A stretch of DNA of 64,000 bases from CCY15215 sp039194995. GTDB taxonomy: Bacteria > Cyanobacteriota > Cyanobacteriia > Cyanobacteriales > Spirulinaceae. The stretch spans positions 15,018-79,017 of the forward strand of contig JBCCVR010000008.1 in assembly GCA_039194995.1 (NCBI GenBank), written 5' to 3'. A model generated the notes under the pieces. That model searched no databases, had not been told where the DNA came from, and saw only the letters and a program-made list of their open reading frames with translations. A program made the position numbers and the translations under genes. Below are positions 40,688 to 49,819 of the stretch, piece by piece; position 1 is the first letter of the stretch; each line of letters opens with the position of its first letter.

Positions 40688-42700
40688 ATGTACGATCTTA
40701 CCGTTCCCCATCACATTCATTATTTGGTTCTTGCGCCAGATTTGACGATTTTGGCGCGATCGCAGGGTACGAGTCAATTTGTGAAATTGGCGGCGATTGC
40801 GATCGGCATGGATATTCGCGAAGGGTTTCCCGAACTCTTTGGGTGCGAGGAGGTTTTAGAGGAAATTCTGATAGGAGACCGAGAGGGTTTCAATTTACAA
40901 GGTATTACCCGTCTGGGCGATCGCGATACCAATTTATATATCGATCTGTATTTTCAGGCTTACGAACAAAGCGAACCAAACCCGAAAGTTTTAATTTTGT
41001 TTGTGGAAGATGTCACCCCAAAAATGGCACTCGAACAAACATTAGTTCAAGCGACGAATGAAACGAAGTTGCTTAATTCGGCGCTGACGGCTTCGCGCAA
41101 TTATATCAATCGGATTGTCACATCTATCGCCGATGCGCTGATCGTCACCGATACTAACCAAATCATTAAAACAATTAATGAGGCAACAGAACGGTTATTT
41201 GGTTATGAAGAAAAGGAGTTAATCGATCGCCATCTTTCGTTACTGGTTGAAGATGGTGATCGCACCTTTGCTCAATTGCAAGAACAGATCGAACAATATG
41301 GAGAATTAAACCGCAATATTGAGGTGATTTGTCGCACTCGCACCGATGCTAAAATTACCGTTGCTTTTTCTTGTTCTCTCATTCAAGTCGGCTCGGAAAA
41401 TGAGGCGCAAGATTTAACCCTAACGCCAGAAATTGTTTATATCGGACGGGATATTACCGAACGCAAGCGCACTCAACAACGTCTCTCCGCCCAATACGCG
41501 ATCGCCCATATTTTATCGGAATCCGCCTCTCTCGAAACCGATACCCACCGAATTTTAAAAGCGATCGGTGAGATTTTGGGTTGGGATGTGGGAGAGTTAT
41601 GGCGACCCGTCCTAGAAGAAGATAATCGGATCGTTGCGGCGGGCAATTTTTCCGCCACTTCTCCCCTCAATCGTTCCGAGTTATCTCCTTATTCCGGCTT
41701 GCGTCGAGTCGATCTGTGGACACACCCGGAAGCAACGGTGAGGGAGTTTATTCAAGTCACGGGGACGGTGGTTTTACAGGTGGGGATGGGTTTGGCCGGG
41801 CGGGTTTGGGAAAGCGGCTATCCCCAATGGATTGCGGATCTCAGTGGCGATACGGATTTCGGTCTCGATTCTGCGGCGGCGCGATCGGGGTTGCGATCGG
41901 CGTTCGCTTTTCCCATTCAAAGCGGTAACGAAATGTTAGGGGTGATGGGGTTTTTCGGTCGCGAAAAGTTACCTCCCGATGAAAATTTGCTGCAAATGAT
42001 GGCGGCGACGGGGAATCAATTGGGGCAATTTATCAAGCGCAAACAAGCTGAAGCGGCGTTGCGAGAACAACAAGAAAAAAGCGAGATGCTGCTGTTAAAT
42101 ATTTTGCCGCCTTCCATTGCCGATCGCCTGAAAGAAGAACCCGCAACCATCGCCGATAGTTTTGAGGAAGTGACGGTCTTATTCGCTGATTTGGTGGGGT
42201 TTACAGAGATGTCGGCCCGGTTATCGCCGATTGAAGTGGTGGAAGAGTTGAATACAATTTTCTTTGAGTTCGATCGCCTGACGGAACGTTACCAGTTAGA
42301 AAAAATTAAAACCATCGGCGATGCTTATATGGTGGTGGGGGGATTGCCAGAAGTTCGGGAAGATCATGCGGAAATCGTGGCGGAGATGGCTTTGGCGATG
42401 CAAGAGGCGATCGCTAAAATTAATAGAGAAAAGCAACAAGATATAGCCATTCGCGTCGGGATTTGTACGGGGTCGGTGGTGGCGGGAGTGATTGGCATGA
42501 AAAAGTTTATTTACGATCTCTGGGGGGATACGGTCAATACTGCCAGTCGCATGGAATCTCACGGAAAAGCGGGATATATTCAAGTAACGGAAACGACTTA
42601 CCAGAAATTATGCGATCGCTATTCTTTCGAGGAACGAGGTTTGATTCCGATTAAGGGAAAAGGAGACATGAAAACTTATTGGTTAATGGGGAAGAAATAA
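40688..42700 (+). CDS. Class III adenylate cyclase with PAS and GAF sensory domains
   Basis: A soluble 670-residue signalling protein. An N-terminal PAS-like region (about 1-115), a PAS domain (about 140-260, IADALIVTDTNQIIKTINEA and ending DITERKRTQQR) and a GAF domain (about 270-455) precede the cyclase domain (about 490-650). The cyclase has VTVLFADLVGFTEMSARLSP with the first metal Asp, GDAYMVVGGLP with the second, and DLWGDTVNTASRMES. The substrate-specifying positions are Lys (KTIGDAYM) and Asp (YDLWGD), which predicts ATP rather than GTP. It probably senses a ligand or chromophore in GAF. It is in line with the OmpA and GTPase genes. Confidence 0.93.
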   Translation: MYDLTVPHHIHYLVLAPDLTILARSQGTSQFVKLAAIAIGMDIREGFPELFGCEEVLEEILIGDREGFNLQGITRLGDRDTNLYIDLYFQAYEQSEPNPKVLILFVEDVTPKMALEQTLVQATNETKLLNSALTASRNYINRIVTSIADALIVTDTNQIIKTINEATERLFGYEEKELIDRHLSLLVEDGDRTFAQLQEQIEQYGELNRNIEVICRTRTDAKITVAFSCSLIQVGSENEAQDLTLTPEIVYIGRDITERKRTQQRLSAQYAIAHILSESASLETDTHRILKAIGEILGWDVGELWRPVLEEDNRIVAAGNFSATSPLNRSELSPYSGLRRVDLWTHPEATVREFIQVTGTVVLQVGMGLAGRVWESGYPQWIADLSGDTDFGLDSAAARSGLRSAFAFPIQSGNEMLGVMGFFGREKLPPDENLLQMMAATGNQLGQFIKRKQAEAALREQQEKSEMLLLNILPPSIADRLKEEPATIADSFEEVTVLFADLVGFTEMSARLSPIEVVEELNTIFFEFDRLTERYQLEKIKTIGDAYMVVGGLPEVREDHAEIVAEMALAMQEAIAKINREKQQDIAIRVGICTGSVVAGVIGMKKFIYDLWGDTVNTASRMESHGKAGYIQVTETTYQKLCDRYSFEERGLIPIKGKGDMKTYWLMGKK

Positions 42701-42710
42701 GTAAAAATCC

Positions 42711-45281
42711 TCACTCAATCAGTCCGAAACGATTGAGGGGTGTAATTCGGAAAAGTACCTCACCTCTAATGTTTTTTCTGGGAACAATACCGCCGAATAA
42801 ATCGCGATCGCCATAGTCGGGATTATTACCAATAAAATAGTAAGCATCGCCGGGAAGTTGAAGGCGTTCTTGTTGATAATTTTCAGGAAGGGAAATATAA
42901 TCTTCATCACGGACATTTCCGTTAATGTAAACTTTTCCTTGCGCGATTTCTATGGTTTCGTTGGGGAGTGCAATAATACGACGAGTTGCAAATTGATTGG
43001 GAAATTCTTGCTGTTCAAAGCCCTCTTGTGTTGCAAAAATAGCAATATCGCCTCGTTCAATGGGGCGCAGACGAAGACGATAGAAAATGCGATCGCACAA
43101 CATCACATCATTGGTTTGAATCAGAGGAGACATTGCGGCTGCGGAATTCTGAAAGGATGTCATGGTACTAACCGAAATCAAAATTACTATGAATAGCCCA
43201 GAAGCAAGTATTCTTCTAATAAATCCCAATTTATTGTTTATTTGGGTTCGGTTTTTCTCACTTAGAAACCTTTCTCCTCCCGCTAAATTTTCTCGCAGTA
43301 AGTCATGATAAAAACGATAGTAACCCCCAGTTATTTTGATAATTTTTCGTTCTTGTGCATAATCAAGAAAATCAGCATAATTCTGAGGTATATTCCCTGA
43401 TTTTTTGAGAGTAGAACGCAAAACAAAATGTTGAATGCAGGCTATTCCACCACCGACAAGGCAGAAAGCCATGCTTAATAAAAATCCTGCGATCATAAAA
43501 TTCAACAATCTCTCTCCTTGCCCAAAAAACCAAATAGGTAACGTTAATATCGACATTATAGGCAAGCTACTCAGCAACCAAATTAAAACAGCTTTCTTTT
43601 GAGATCTCCAAATTCCTTGATTGGGTTGTGTCCGCACTTTTATTTCTGTTCTGAGACTTAAAATCAGCCCAATAATCATCCCAATAAGTAACCCGATAGT
43701 CAACCCAATAATCAACCCGACAACCAACCCAATAGGCCCATGAATAAACCAAAAAGCTATCCCTATGATCAGACCAAAAATTAGCCCAGCAATCAGAGAA
43801 CGAATTATTTCTTGAGGTAACTTAAATCGAATAGCCGACCAAGAAAAATCTAGTTTTTCTACCAGTTGAATATCAGCAGAATCAAAAGCAACCTCAAAAA
43901 CCAATCCAAAAATAAACCCGAAAATTAGTCCCTGAACTAATCCAACAATAAATCCTAACATTAGCCCATAAACTAACCCAAAAGTAAATCCTAATATTAG
44001 TCCAAGAATAAGTCCTCCAATCAATCGATACGATCGCCTTTGCTTTTCCGTTTCCAACCAACTCGGCTGCATGTGTTCGATCGCAAATTCTGTCATTCCC
44101 TGTCGCTTCAGGGTTTTTGCCAACCATCGCAAATAACGTCGCGTTTCTGCTGCTGAATAACCCCGATTGTCGTGAGGCGTATCTAACTTTTCGCTTAAAT
44201 AATCATCAAATAATTTCGTCAAACATTGATTGTAATATTCTTCTTGTTTCTCATTATCCCAAAAACGCTTCTTCTCCGTTTTTAGCGTTCTAGGGTAAGC
44301 CTCTGGCAGTAAATTTAATAATAAAGGTTTGCGTGCCAAAGCTAAAAAACCTTGGGGATCGCCTTGAATTGCTTGCCATATATGGGAAGCATTTCGAGAG
44401 TCCAAATAATCTCGAATTTGCTCATTTTGCCAATCTTGTAGACATAATTTTTCTTTGATGTCAAGCTCTGTTTTACAACTTTCATAATCTTTAACGCGAC
44501 AACAAATTGCCAAAGCTAACTGCTGATATTGGCGATCTTCTTGGAATTGATTAATGGCTTGAATGCAATCCTCTTTCAATGCTTTTAACTCATCCAAACC
44601 ATCCAAAAGTGGAATAAATCGATCCTGCTTTAACCAGCGATCGCCAATTTCGCGATCGAGACCGTAGCGATCGTATAATTCCTCTATCAACCATTTTGCA
44701 ATTGTTTGCGGGGGTCGCCAATTGGAAAGCTCAAAAATAACAGGAACGGGTTCTTTTTTATCCGCATCCGCTTTCTCGATTAACGCATTTGCTAAATTTA
44801 ATAATTCCGTTGTTTTCCCACTTCCCGGCTCTCCTAAAATTACCAAACGTTGAGTTTTCTCATTCTCAAATACTTCCAAAATCGAGCGATCGGGAGAAAG
44901 CAGCATTAAACGCCCCGTCTTCACATTCTCCCACATTCGATTGACAATATTTCCTTTCGGTTGTAACTGTCCGGATTGATAACGATCGAGATCGATCGCA
45001 CCCTTCCAACGTTCTTTAAACTGGGATATAAGCGCTTTTACTAACTTCTTTCGGATCGCCTCTTCTCGCTCGGGATTATCAGGTTGATAAATGGCTGCTA
45101 AATAGGAGAGATAACCAAAAATCCCCGCCATTGCGATCGCAAAAAACCACCGCAAACCCGTAGGAATCGCTTTAGGAATACCGGGAAGCTGGTTCACCGA
45201 AAAGGCAACTAACGCCGAAAATACCGCCAGCAGCAAATAAATAACAAAAATCGTCCACTTTTTGAACTGGGGATGAGTCAT
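42711..45281 (-). CDS. NACHT NTPase fused to membrane helices and an inactive signal peptidase-like domain
   Basis: An 856-residue protein. Two N-terminal helices are followed by a NACHT NTPase: Walker A LGEPGSGKTT at about 149-158, Walker B FIPLLDGLDEL at about 222-232. A Gly-rich multi-helix membrane region (about 420-545, and more to 620) comes next, then a winged-helix-like tail (FLDYAQERKIIKITGGYYRF) typical of cyanobacterial NACHT proteins. After a further helix, the last ~150 residues match S26 signal peptidase I (LRPIERGDIAIF, RRIIALPNETIEIAQGKVYI, FIGNNPDYGDRDLFGGIVPR). The catalytic Ser is replaced by Ala (NSAAAMSP) and the catalytic Lys by Arg (ATRRIIALP), so this domain is probably inactive. 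ATG at 45281 is preferred to TTG at 45320. Confidence 0.88.
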   Translation of the reverse strand: MTHPQFKKWTIFVIYLLLAVFSALVAFSVNQLPGIPKAIPTGLRWFFAIAMAGIFGYLSYLAAIYQPDNPEREEAIRKKLVKALISQFKERWKGAIDLDRYQSGQLQPKGNIVNRMWENVKTGRLMLLSPDRSILEVFENEKTQRLVILGEPGSGKTTELLNLANALIEKADADKKEPVPVIFELSNWRPPQTIAKWLIEELYDRYGLDREIGDRWLKQDRFIPLLDGLDELKALKEDCIQAINQFQEDRQYQQLALAICCRVKDYESCKTELDIKEKLCLQDWQNEQIRDYLDSRNASHIWQAIQGDPQGFLALARKPLLLNLLPEAYPRTLKTEKKRFWDNEKQEEYYNQCLTKLFDDYLSEKLDTPHDNRGYSAAETRRYLRWLAKTLKRQGMTEFAIEHMQPSWLETEKQRRSYRLIGGLILGLILGFTFGLVYGLMLGFIVGLVQGLIFGFIFGLVFEVAFDSADIQLVEKLDFSWSAIRFKLPQEIIRSLIAGLIFGLIIGIAFWFIHGPIGLVVGLIIGLTIGLLIGMIIGLILSLRTEIKVRTQPNQGIWRSQKKAVLIWLLSSLPIMSILTLPIWFFGQGERLLNFMIAGFLLSMAFCLVGGGIACIQHFVLRSTLKKSGNIPQNYADFLDYAQERKIIKITGGYYRFYHDLLRENLAGGERFLSEKNRTQINNKLGFIRRILASGLFIVILISVSTMTSFQNSAAAMSPLIQTNDVMLCDRIFYRLRLRPIERGDIAIFATQEGFEQQEFPNQFATRRIIALPNETIEIAQGKVYINGNVRDEDYISLPENYQQERLQLPGDAYYFIGNNPDYGDRDLFGGIVPRKNIRGEVLFRITPLNRFGLIE

Positions 45282-45446
45282 AGCAGAATTGAAGACAAGG
45301 AGAGCGATCGCGATTGCCAATAAGCGAGAAGCACTGGAAATCTGCCTTATTTTAACTCCTGCTCGCAGACAACGCGATCGCTACTCCCAACGTAGCAAGC
45401 GATCGCATCCAATAGTCCGCAACTCATCCAACAACGGCATTTTTCC

Positions 45447-46571
45447 TCACAGCGATCGCAAGGCGCGATCGCAATCCTCAATCAGATCGTTAATATTCTC
45501 CAATCCCACTGACAAGCGCAATAAACTCTCTGGCGCGCGCGTGTATTTCCCTTCCACAGAGGCGCGATGTTCGATTAGACTCTCCACCCCTCCCAAACTC
45601 GTAGCGCGGCGAAATAGCTTCACATTCGCTGCCATCGCAAAGGCTTCTTTTTGACCTCCTTTGAGTTCGATGGAAAGCATGCCTCCAAAATCCGACATTT
45701 GTTGAGTCGCGATCGCGTAACCCGAATGAGAAAGCAAACCGGGATAATGAACTCGGGCGATCGCCGGATGTCGTTCCAACCAAGCGGCTAATTGGGCGGC
45801 GTTGGCGCAATGTCCTTTCATCCGGTAGGGTAACGTTGCAATGCCTCGCAAAATCAACCAGCAATCGAAGGGAGAAGCAACAGCCCCTCCAATATGGTGG
45901 ATGTGGCGGATTTTCTCGAAAAACTCCGAATTCTGACGACCAATAACCGCACCCCCCAAAACATCGCTATGTCCCCCCAAATATTTGGTTGTCGAATGCA
46001 CCACGAGATCGCAGCCTAAAGTAAAAGGCTGTTGCAATACAGGAGTCGCCCAAGTGTTATCGCAGGCGCACAACGCCCCCGCATCATGAGCGATCGCGGC
46101 AACTTCGCCGATATCTGTCACTTTAAGCATGGGGTTGGAGGGGGTTTCCAGCCAAACCAAGCGAGTATCGGGGGTAATGGCGGCTTTTACCTCCGATAAA
46201 TCCGTCATGTCTGCAAAGGTCACTTTTAATCCCCAAGACTGCATCAGCGATCGCAATAATGCCCCCGTCCCGGAATAGGCATCATGAGGTGCAACAACGC
46301 GATCGCCGGGGTTTAATGCCTGAAAAACGCTCATCGTCGCCGCCGATCCCGAAGCAAACGCCGCCGCGACTTCCCCTCCTTCCAAAGATTGCAAGCATTC
46401 TTCCAGCATGACTCGGTTGGGATGGCGATCGCGAATGTATTCGTAACCGCGAGGATAACTCCCATCTGTCTCCTTTTCGAAGGTCGTGGAAAGATAAAGC
46501 GGTGGGGTGACAGCCCCCGTCGCGGGGTCTGGGTTGCGTCCGGCGTGAATGGCGCGGGTTTCAATTTCCAT
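45447..46571 (-). CDS. Cystathionine gamma-synthase/lyase family PLP enzyme
   Basis: A 374-residue pyridoxal-phosphate enzyme of the Cys/Met metabolism family. It opens TRAIHAGRNPDPATGAVTPP, has the PLP-ring motif EVAAAFASGSAATMSVFQAL, ETPSNPMLKVTDI, DNTWATPVLQQP, and the Schiff-base lysine in VVHSTTKYLGGHSDVLGG. The C-terminal domain ends TSLGGVESLIEHRA ... RLSVGLENINDLIEDC. The family includes MetB, MetC and related enzymes; sequence by eye cannot decide which, though absence of a long N-terminal extension fits MetB-type. It is transcribed alone and separated from the lysozyme gene by a strong hairpin. Confidence 0.92.
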   Translation of the reverse strand: MEIETRAIHAGRNPDPATGAVTPPLYLSTTFEKETDGSYPRGYEYIRDRHPNRVMLEECLQSLEGGEVAAAFASGSAATMSVFQALNPGDRVVAPHDAYSGTGALLRSLMQSWGLKVTFADMTDLSEVKAAITPDTRLVWLETPSNPMLKVTDIGEVAAIAHDAGALCACDNTWATPVLQQPFTLGCDLVVHSTTKYLGGHSDVLGGAVIGRQNSEFFEKIRHIHHIGGAVASPFDCWLILRGIATLPYRMKGHCANAAQLAAWLERHPAIARVHYPGLLSHSGYAIATQQMSDFGGMLSIELKGGQKEAFAMAANVKLFRRATSLGGVESLIEHRASVEGKYTRAPESLLRLSVGLENINDLIEDCDRALRSL

Positions 46572-46631
46572 CTCGATCTTTTTCCTCGTAACCTTTAAAA
46601 CTCTATATTAATTGAATGCCTATTCAAGCAC

Positions 46632-46662
46632 AAAAAAATTGGGTTTACCACCCAATTTTTTT
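46632..46662 (-). terminator. Rho-independent terminator of the lysozyme-peptidase gene
   Basis: A near-perfect hairpin, AAAAATTGGGT and ACCCAATTTTT arms with a 5-base loop, lies in an A/T-run context on both sides, so it could work on either strand. On the minus strand it lies just downstream of the gene ending at 46689. Confidence 0.85.
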
Positions 46663-46688
46663 ACAGATGAGATTCGGGAGATTCTCGT

Positions 46689-47771
46689 TTAATAATTCCA
46701 GCGAACGCCTTTAGTTCCCCCAGTTTTCCAACCTCGGCCATTTCGAATATCTAAGTGAACGAAACCCTTTTTCGCACCGTAACCGAGGGCACCGTACCAG
46801 TTTTTATCCAACCAATTTTGGAATTCATAAATATCCTTCCCAAGGGGTTTGATATCGGCAGCCCCGCCATATAAATGTTGGGAATTTTGCGCCCCGCCAA
46901 CTTCTCGATTGATCCTCGGAGGGCGATACCAAGAGGTTACTAAAAGCGGTGCATTCCATTCCTCTCGAATTTTATCGAGTTCTTTAGAAATGGTGAGGAT
47001 ATTTTTAATAACGTTCGGATCTTTGGGAATGCGACGGACATCACGCTGGGTCACTTCTCCCACTGTAAAATATTTGGAAATTTTGGCATTATCGTCCTGC
47101 CAATTGATTCCTTCATTCACGACGGGTTTGGCGTAGGAGGCTTCGGAAAGGAATAGATCGGCTTCGGCGCTTCTTCTTCTTCGCAATCCTTCTTCTACAT
47201 TGCTGCCCGGATTGACATACAATAAAAAGGCGCGACGCATATCCCCCCAATTGCGATCGCGCAAGTTGCGAGAAATGGTTTGAAAATCTTCTTGGTCGGG
47301 ATTGTAAAAATACGCGCCTAAATTATAACCAAAACTCAATAACGCGCCCCTTTGATTTTCATTCAATTCCAACCAAGTGGGAATTCTTTCTAGAGGTGGG
47401 AGATAATCTTGTTCGAGTTGATATTCAAGGAGATTATCGGCTTCTTGTTGAGTAATTTTCTCTCCCAAACGAAACTTACCCCCATCTCGTTTTCTCGTCG
47501 TTCCCCAACCAATCGTAATGGGTTCGCCTCCCGATAAGGGATCGGGATAGGCTTCAAGATGGCAACCTTCAAATTGTTTGATTAATTGTACTCCAGAATA
47601 AGGCACTTCTCCCGGTAGAAGTTTTCCCGTTGCTGGGTCATCGGGGGCGCGAAAAAGGTCGAGTGCTTGTTTTGTTTTTTCCGCTCCGAGTTCCTGTTCA
47701 ATATAGGCAAAGGCTTCTTTTTGATGAGGCAACTTTTTGTAAAAAGCTGCCATGCGTTCAACAGTATCCAT
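46689..47771 (-). CDS. Lysozyme (GH24-type) fused to M15A peptidase, endolysin-like
   Basis: A 360-residue peptidoglycan-degrading protein without a clear signal peptide. Residues 60-210 match T4-type lysozyme: IKQFEGCHLEAYPDPLSGG, then ITIGWGTT; Glu68, Asp77 and Thr86 match the T4 triad with a small insertion. The second part (about 250-360) is a M15A zinc D,D-peptidase: SWYRPPRINREVGG, NSQHLYGGAADIKP and GFVHLDIRNGRG supply the zinc ligands. The combination of a muramidase and a D-Ala-type peptidase is endolysin-like, but no phage genes are near. It could have a physiological role such as wall turnover, or be a domesticated lysin. Confidence 0.87.
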   Translation of the reverse strand: MDTVERMAAFYKKLPHQKEAFAYIEQELGAEKTKQALDLFRAPDDPATGKLLPGEVPYSGVQLIKQFEGCHLEAYPDPLSGGEPITIGWGTTRKRDGGKFRLGEKITQQEADNLLEYQLEQDYLPPLERIPTWLELNENQRGALLSFGYNLGAYFYNPDQEDFQTISRNLRDRNWGDMRRAFLLYVNPGSNVEEGLRRRRSAEADLFLSEASYAKPVVNEGINWQDDNAKISKYFTVGEVTQRDVRRIPKDPNVIKNILTISKELDKIREEWNAPLLVTSWYRPPRINREVGGAQNSQHLYGGAADIKPLGKDIYEFQNWLDKNWYGALGYGAKKGFVHLDIRNGRGWKTGGTKGVRWNY

Positions 47772-47975
47772 AATAATAATTGCGGTGTTCTTCCCTGATT
47801 TTAAGAAATATATAATAAAGTTGGAAGTTTAAAGTCAAGTGCAGATTAATTTTTCTTAAGATATTAATCCCACGATCGTACTCTCTATTCGATTAACAAT
47901 CTCCCTGTAAATAGGTAATAACTATCGCGTCAGTGCGATCGATCGCAATGCAGGAATTTTGCGAGAAGCGATCGC

Positions 47976-48533
47976 TTACAATAATCGCTGCAAAGCCAGA
48001 GTAAATCCGGGAATAACATCTTCTCCTGCTAATGTTGCATTCTGCGGATATTCAGTAATCGAACCATCTGCGCGATAGACAAAAGCACGACGATTGGTGC
48101 GATCGATTAACCAACCTAAGTTCACGCCATTTTCGATATATTCTTTCATTTTTTCTTGTAACTGGGTGAGACTGTCGGTTTTAGAACGAATTTCAATGAC
48201 AAAATCGGGGACAATCTCACAGAATTCATCTTCTCCCGAATCCCACCCTTCTGGTAAGCGCGATCGGGCAATAAAAGCGGCATCAGGAGAACGCAAAGCA
48301 CCATTAGGTAGTAGAAAACCCGTACTTGAACTAAAGACTTCTCCTAAGTCATTTTGGTCTGCGAAAACGAGTAAATAGGCATCTGCTTTGAGTTCTCGAT
48401 TGCCCGAAATTTTTCCTGTGGGTGGCATTGTACTTAAAGTTCCGTCAGCATTGCGTTCGAATCTCAGTTCGGGATTTTGGGAACTGAGTCGCATTAATTC
48501 GTCATCGGTCGCGGGTTTGAATGCCTGTACCAT
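47976..48533 (-). CDS. Uma2 family (DUF820) endonuclease-like protein
   Basis: A 185-residue protein of the Uma2/DUF820 family, which is expanded in cyanobacteria and has a PD-(D/E)XK nuclease-like fold. Motifs include SSSTGFLLPNGALRSPDAAF (the family's SPD), CEIVPDFVIEIRSKTDS (the E-x-K) and ENGVNLGWLIDRTNRRAFVY. The start at 48533 (MVQAFKP) is preferred to 48623 because the shorter form matches the usual family length. Biological role is unknown; it sits divergently from the RDD gene. Confidence 0.88.
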   Translation of the reverse strand: MVQAFKPATDDELMRLSSQNPELRFERNADGTLSTMPPTGKISGNRELKADAYLLVFADQNDLGEVFSSSTGFLLPNGALRSPDAAFIARSRLPEGWDSGEDEFCEIVPDFVIEIRSKTDSLTQLQEKMKEYIENGVNLGWLIDRTNRRAFVYRADGSITEYPQNATLAGEDVIPGFTLALQRLL

Positions 48534-48633
48534 AATCGCAATATCTGCTTTTGCTCTCCATCTTAACCCGCTCTCTTGATAAGCTGATAGTATCCGAGAC
48601 AAACTGGCTCTTCCTTGCGGCATCTCAAAGACT

Positions 48634-49167
48634 ATGGAACCCGATCGCCTTCCTCCAAAAAAATTTCCTCGCGTTCCCTTTGAACGGCGCTTTTATGCCT
48701 TTGTTATCGATTTAACGGTAACGTGGCTGCTGAGTACCTTTGCAGGTCAGAGTGCGGTACAAGCGATCGTTTTCTTCTTAATGTGGATTGTTTTGCGGGT
48801 GGTGGTGGTGGATAAAAATCAGGGTCAGAGTTTGGGATCGTGGTGTATGGATATCAAAGTTCTCAATTTACGGTTTCGCAAGGTTCCGGATGTTTTTGAA
48901 CTGGCCAAGCGAGAAGGGGTTGTTGGGGGACTGGCCGCGTTTGCATCTGTTGGTTTCAATCTTCTCTTCCTCAATCCCTTTGCTTCTTTGTTGCTGGTTT
49001 CTCCCCTAATTATCGATTGCGCGATCGCCTATGCGGATGATGACTGGAATCAAGCCTTTCACGATCGCATCTTCGGGACGGTGATGATACAAACCAAACG
49101 CGGCTATTCTCTCGATATTCGCTTGCGGAGATTGCTTGCAGATTTGCGCTATCGTATGCGAAAATGA
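48634..49167 (+). CDS. RDD family membrane protein
   Basis: A 177-residue protein with RDD signature residues: ERRFYAFVIDLTVTWLLSTF at the first helix, the second helix VLRVVVVDKNQGQSLGSWCM, and AFHDRIFGTVMIQT near the end. There are about three hydrophobic helices. RDD proteins are thought to be transport-related in some bacteria, but the role is not established here. It is 45 bp upstream of rpmG and may be co-transcribed with it. Confidence 0.88.
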   Translation: MEPDRLPPKKFPRVPFERRFYAFVIDLTVTWLLSTFAGQSAVQAIVFFLMWIVLRVVVVDKNQGQSLGSWCMDIKVLNLRFRKVPDVFELAKREGVVGGLAAFASVGFNLLFLNPFASLLLVSPLIIDCAIAYADDDWNQAFHDRIFGTVMIQTKRGYSLDIRLRRLLADLRYRMRK

Positions 49168-49211
49168 GAAGTTGCGTTGAAAATTAGACATCGAAGGGAA
49201 TTACTGGAACT

Positions 49212-49406
49212 ATGGCAAGCAAAAAGGGCGCGAGACTCATCATCACTTTAGAGTGTACGGAATGTCGCACGAATCCTAATAAGCGATCGAAAGGAGTGTC
49301 TCGCTATACAACCATGAAAAATCGTCGCAATACCACCGGACGGATGGAATTGAAGAAGTTTTGCACCCACTGCAATAAACACACCGTCCACAAAGAAATC
49401 AAGTAA
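49212..49406 (+). CDS. rpmG: Ribosomal protein bL33
   Basis: A 64-residue large-subunit ribosomal protein in the zinc-binding form, with paired cysteines in LECTECRTN and FCTHCNKH. The family pattern SRYTTMKNRRNTTGRMELKK is intact. It is 83 bp upstream of rpsR; the rpmG-rpsR order is usual in cyanobacteria and chloroplasts. Confidence 0.97.
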   Translation: MASKKGARLIITLECTECRTNPNKRSKGVSRYTTMKNRRNTTGRMELKKFCTHCNKHTVHKEIK

Positions 49407-49489
49407 GCGATCGCGCAATCTTCCCCCGAAACACTCGACTCGCTCATTACTCAAAACTAACACCTCAAACTTAGGATAACCGAGAAAAC

Positions 49490-49705
49490 ATGGCTTATTA
49501 CCGCAAGCGTCTTTCCCCCATCAAACCCGGCGAACCCATCGATTATAAGGATATCGAACTCCTTCGCAAATTCATCACCGAACGAGGTAAAATTCTTCCC
49601 CGTCGCATTACCAATTTGACCGCGAAGCAGCAACGGGATTTAACCTTAGCGATCAAACGCGCTAGATATATGGCACTTTTACCCTATATCAATATCGAAA
49701 GCTAG
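49490..49705 (+). CDS. rpsR: Ribosomal protein bS18
   Basis: A 71-residue small-subunit protein with the conserved YKDIELLRKFITERGKILPR and LTAKQQRDLTLAIKRARYMA ending in LLPYI. Start and length agree with the family. A hairpin follows within 30 bp. Confidence 0.97.
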   Translation: MAYYRKRLSPIKPGEPIDYKDIELLRKFITERGKILPRRITNLTAKQQRDLTLAIKRARYMALLPYINIES

Positions 49706-49730
49706 ATTGGATGGGTAGATTTTACATGAG

Positions 49731-49759
49731 AAGCGATCGCGCGGTGCGATCGTTTTTTG
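49731..49759 (+). terminator. Rho-independent terminator after rpmG-rpsR
   Basis: AGCGATCGC and GCGATCGT arms (here built from HIP1-like sequence) with a short loop are followed by a T-run (TTTTTT). It is placed 26 bp after the rpsR stop codon. Confidence 0.75.
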
Positions 49760-49819
49760 TTATTATAGCAAGTCCATTTAAGTTTGCTATATTTATTAGT
49801 TGTTTAGCGATTGATAGAG

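Noticed and set aside
46689..47771. Remnant prophage suggested by the endolysin-like gene.
   Set aside because: No holin, structural, integrase or regulatory phage genes were recognised on either side.
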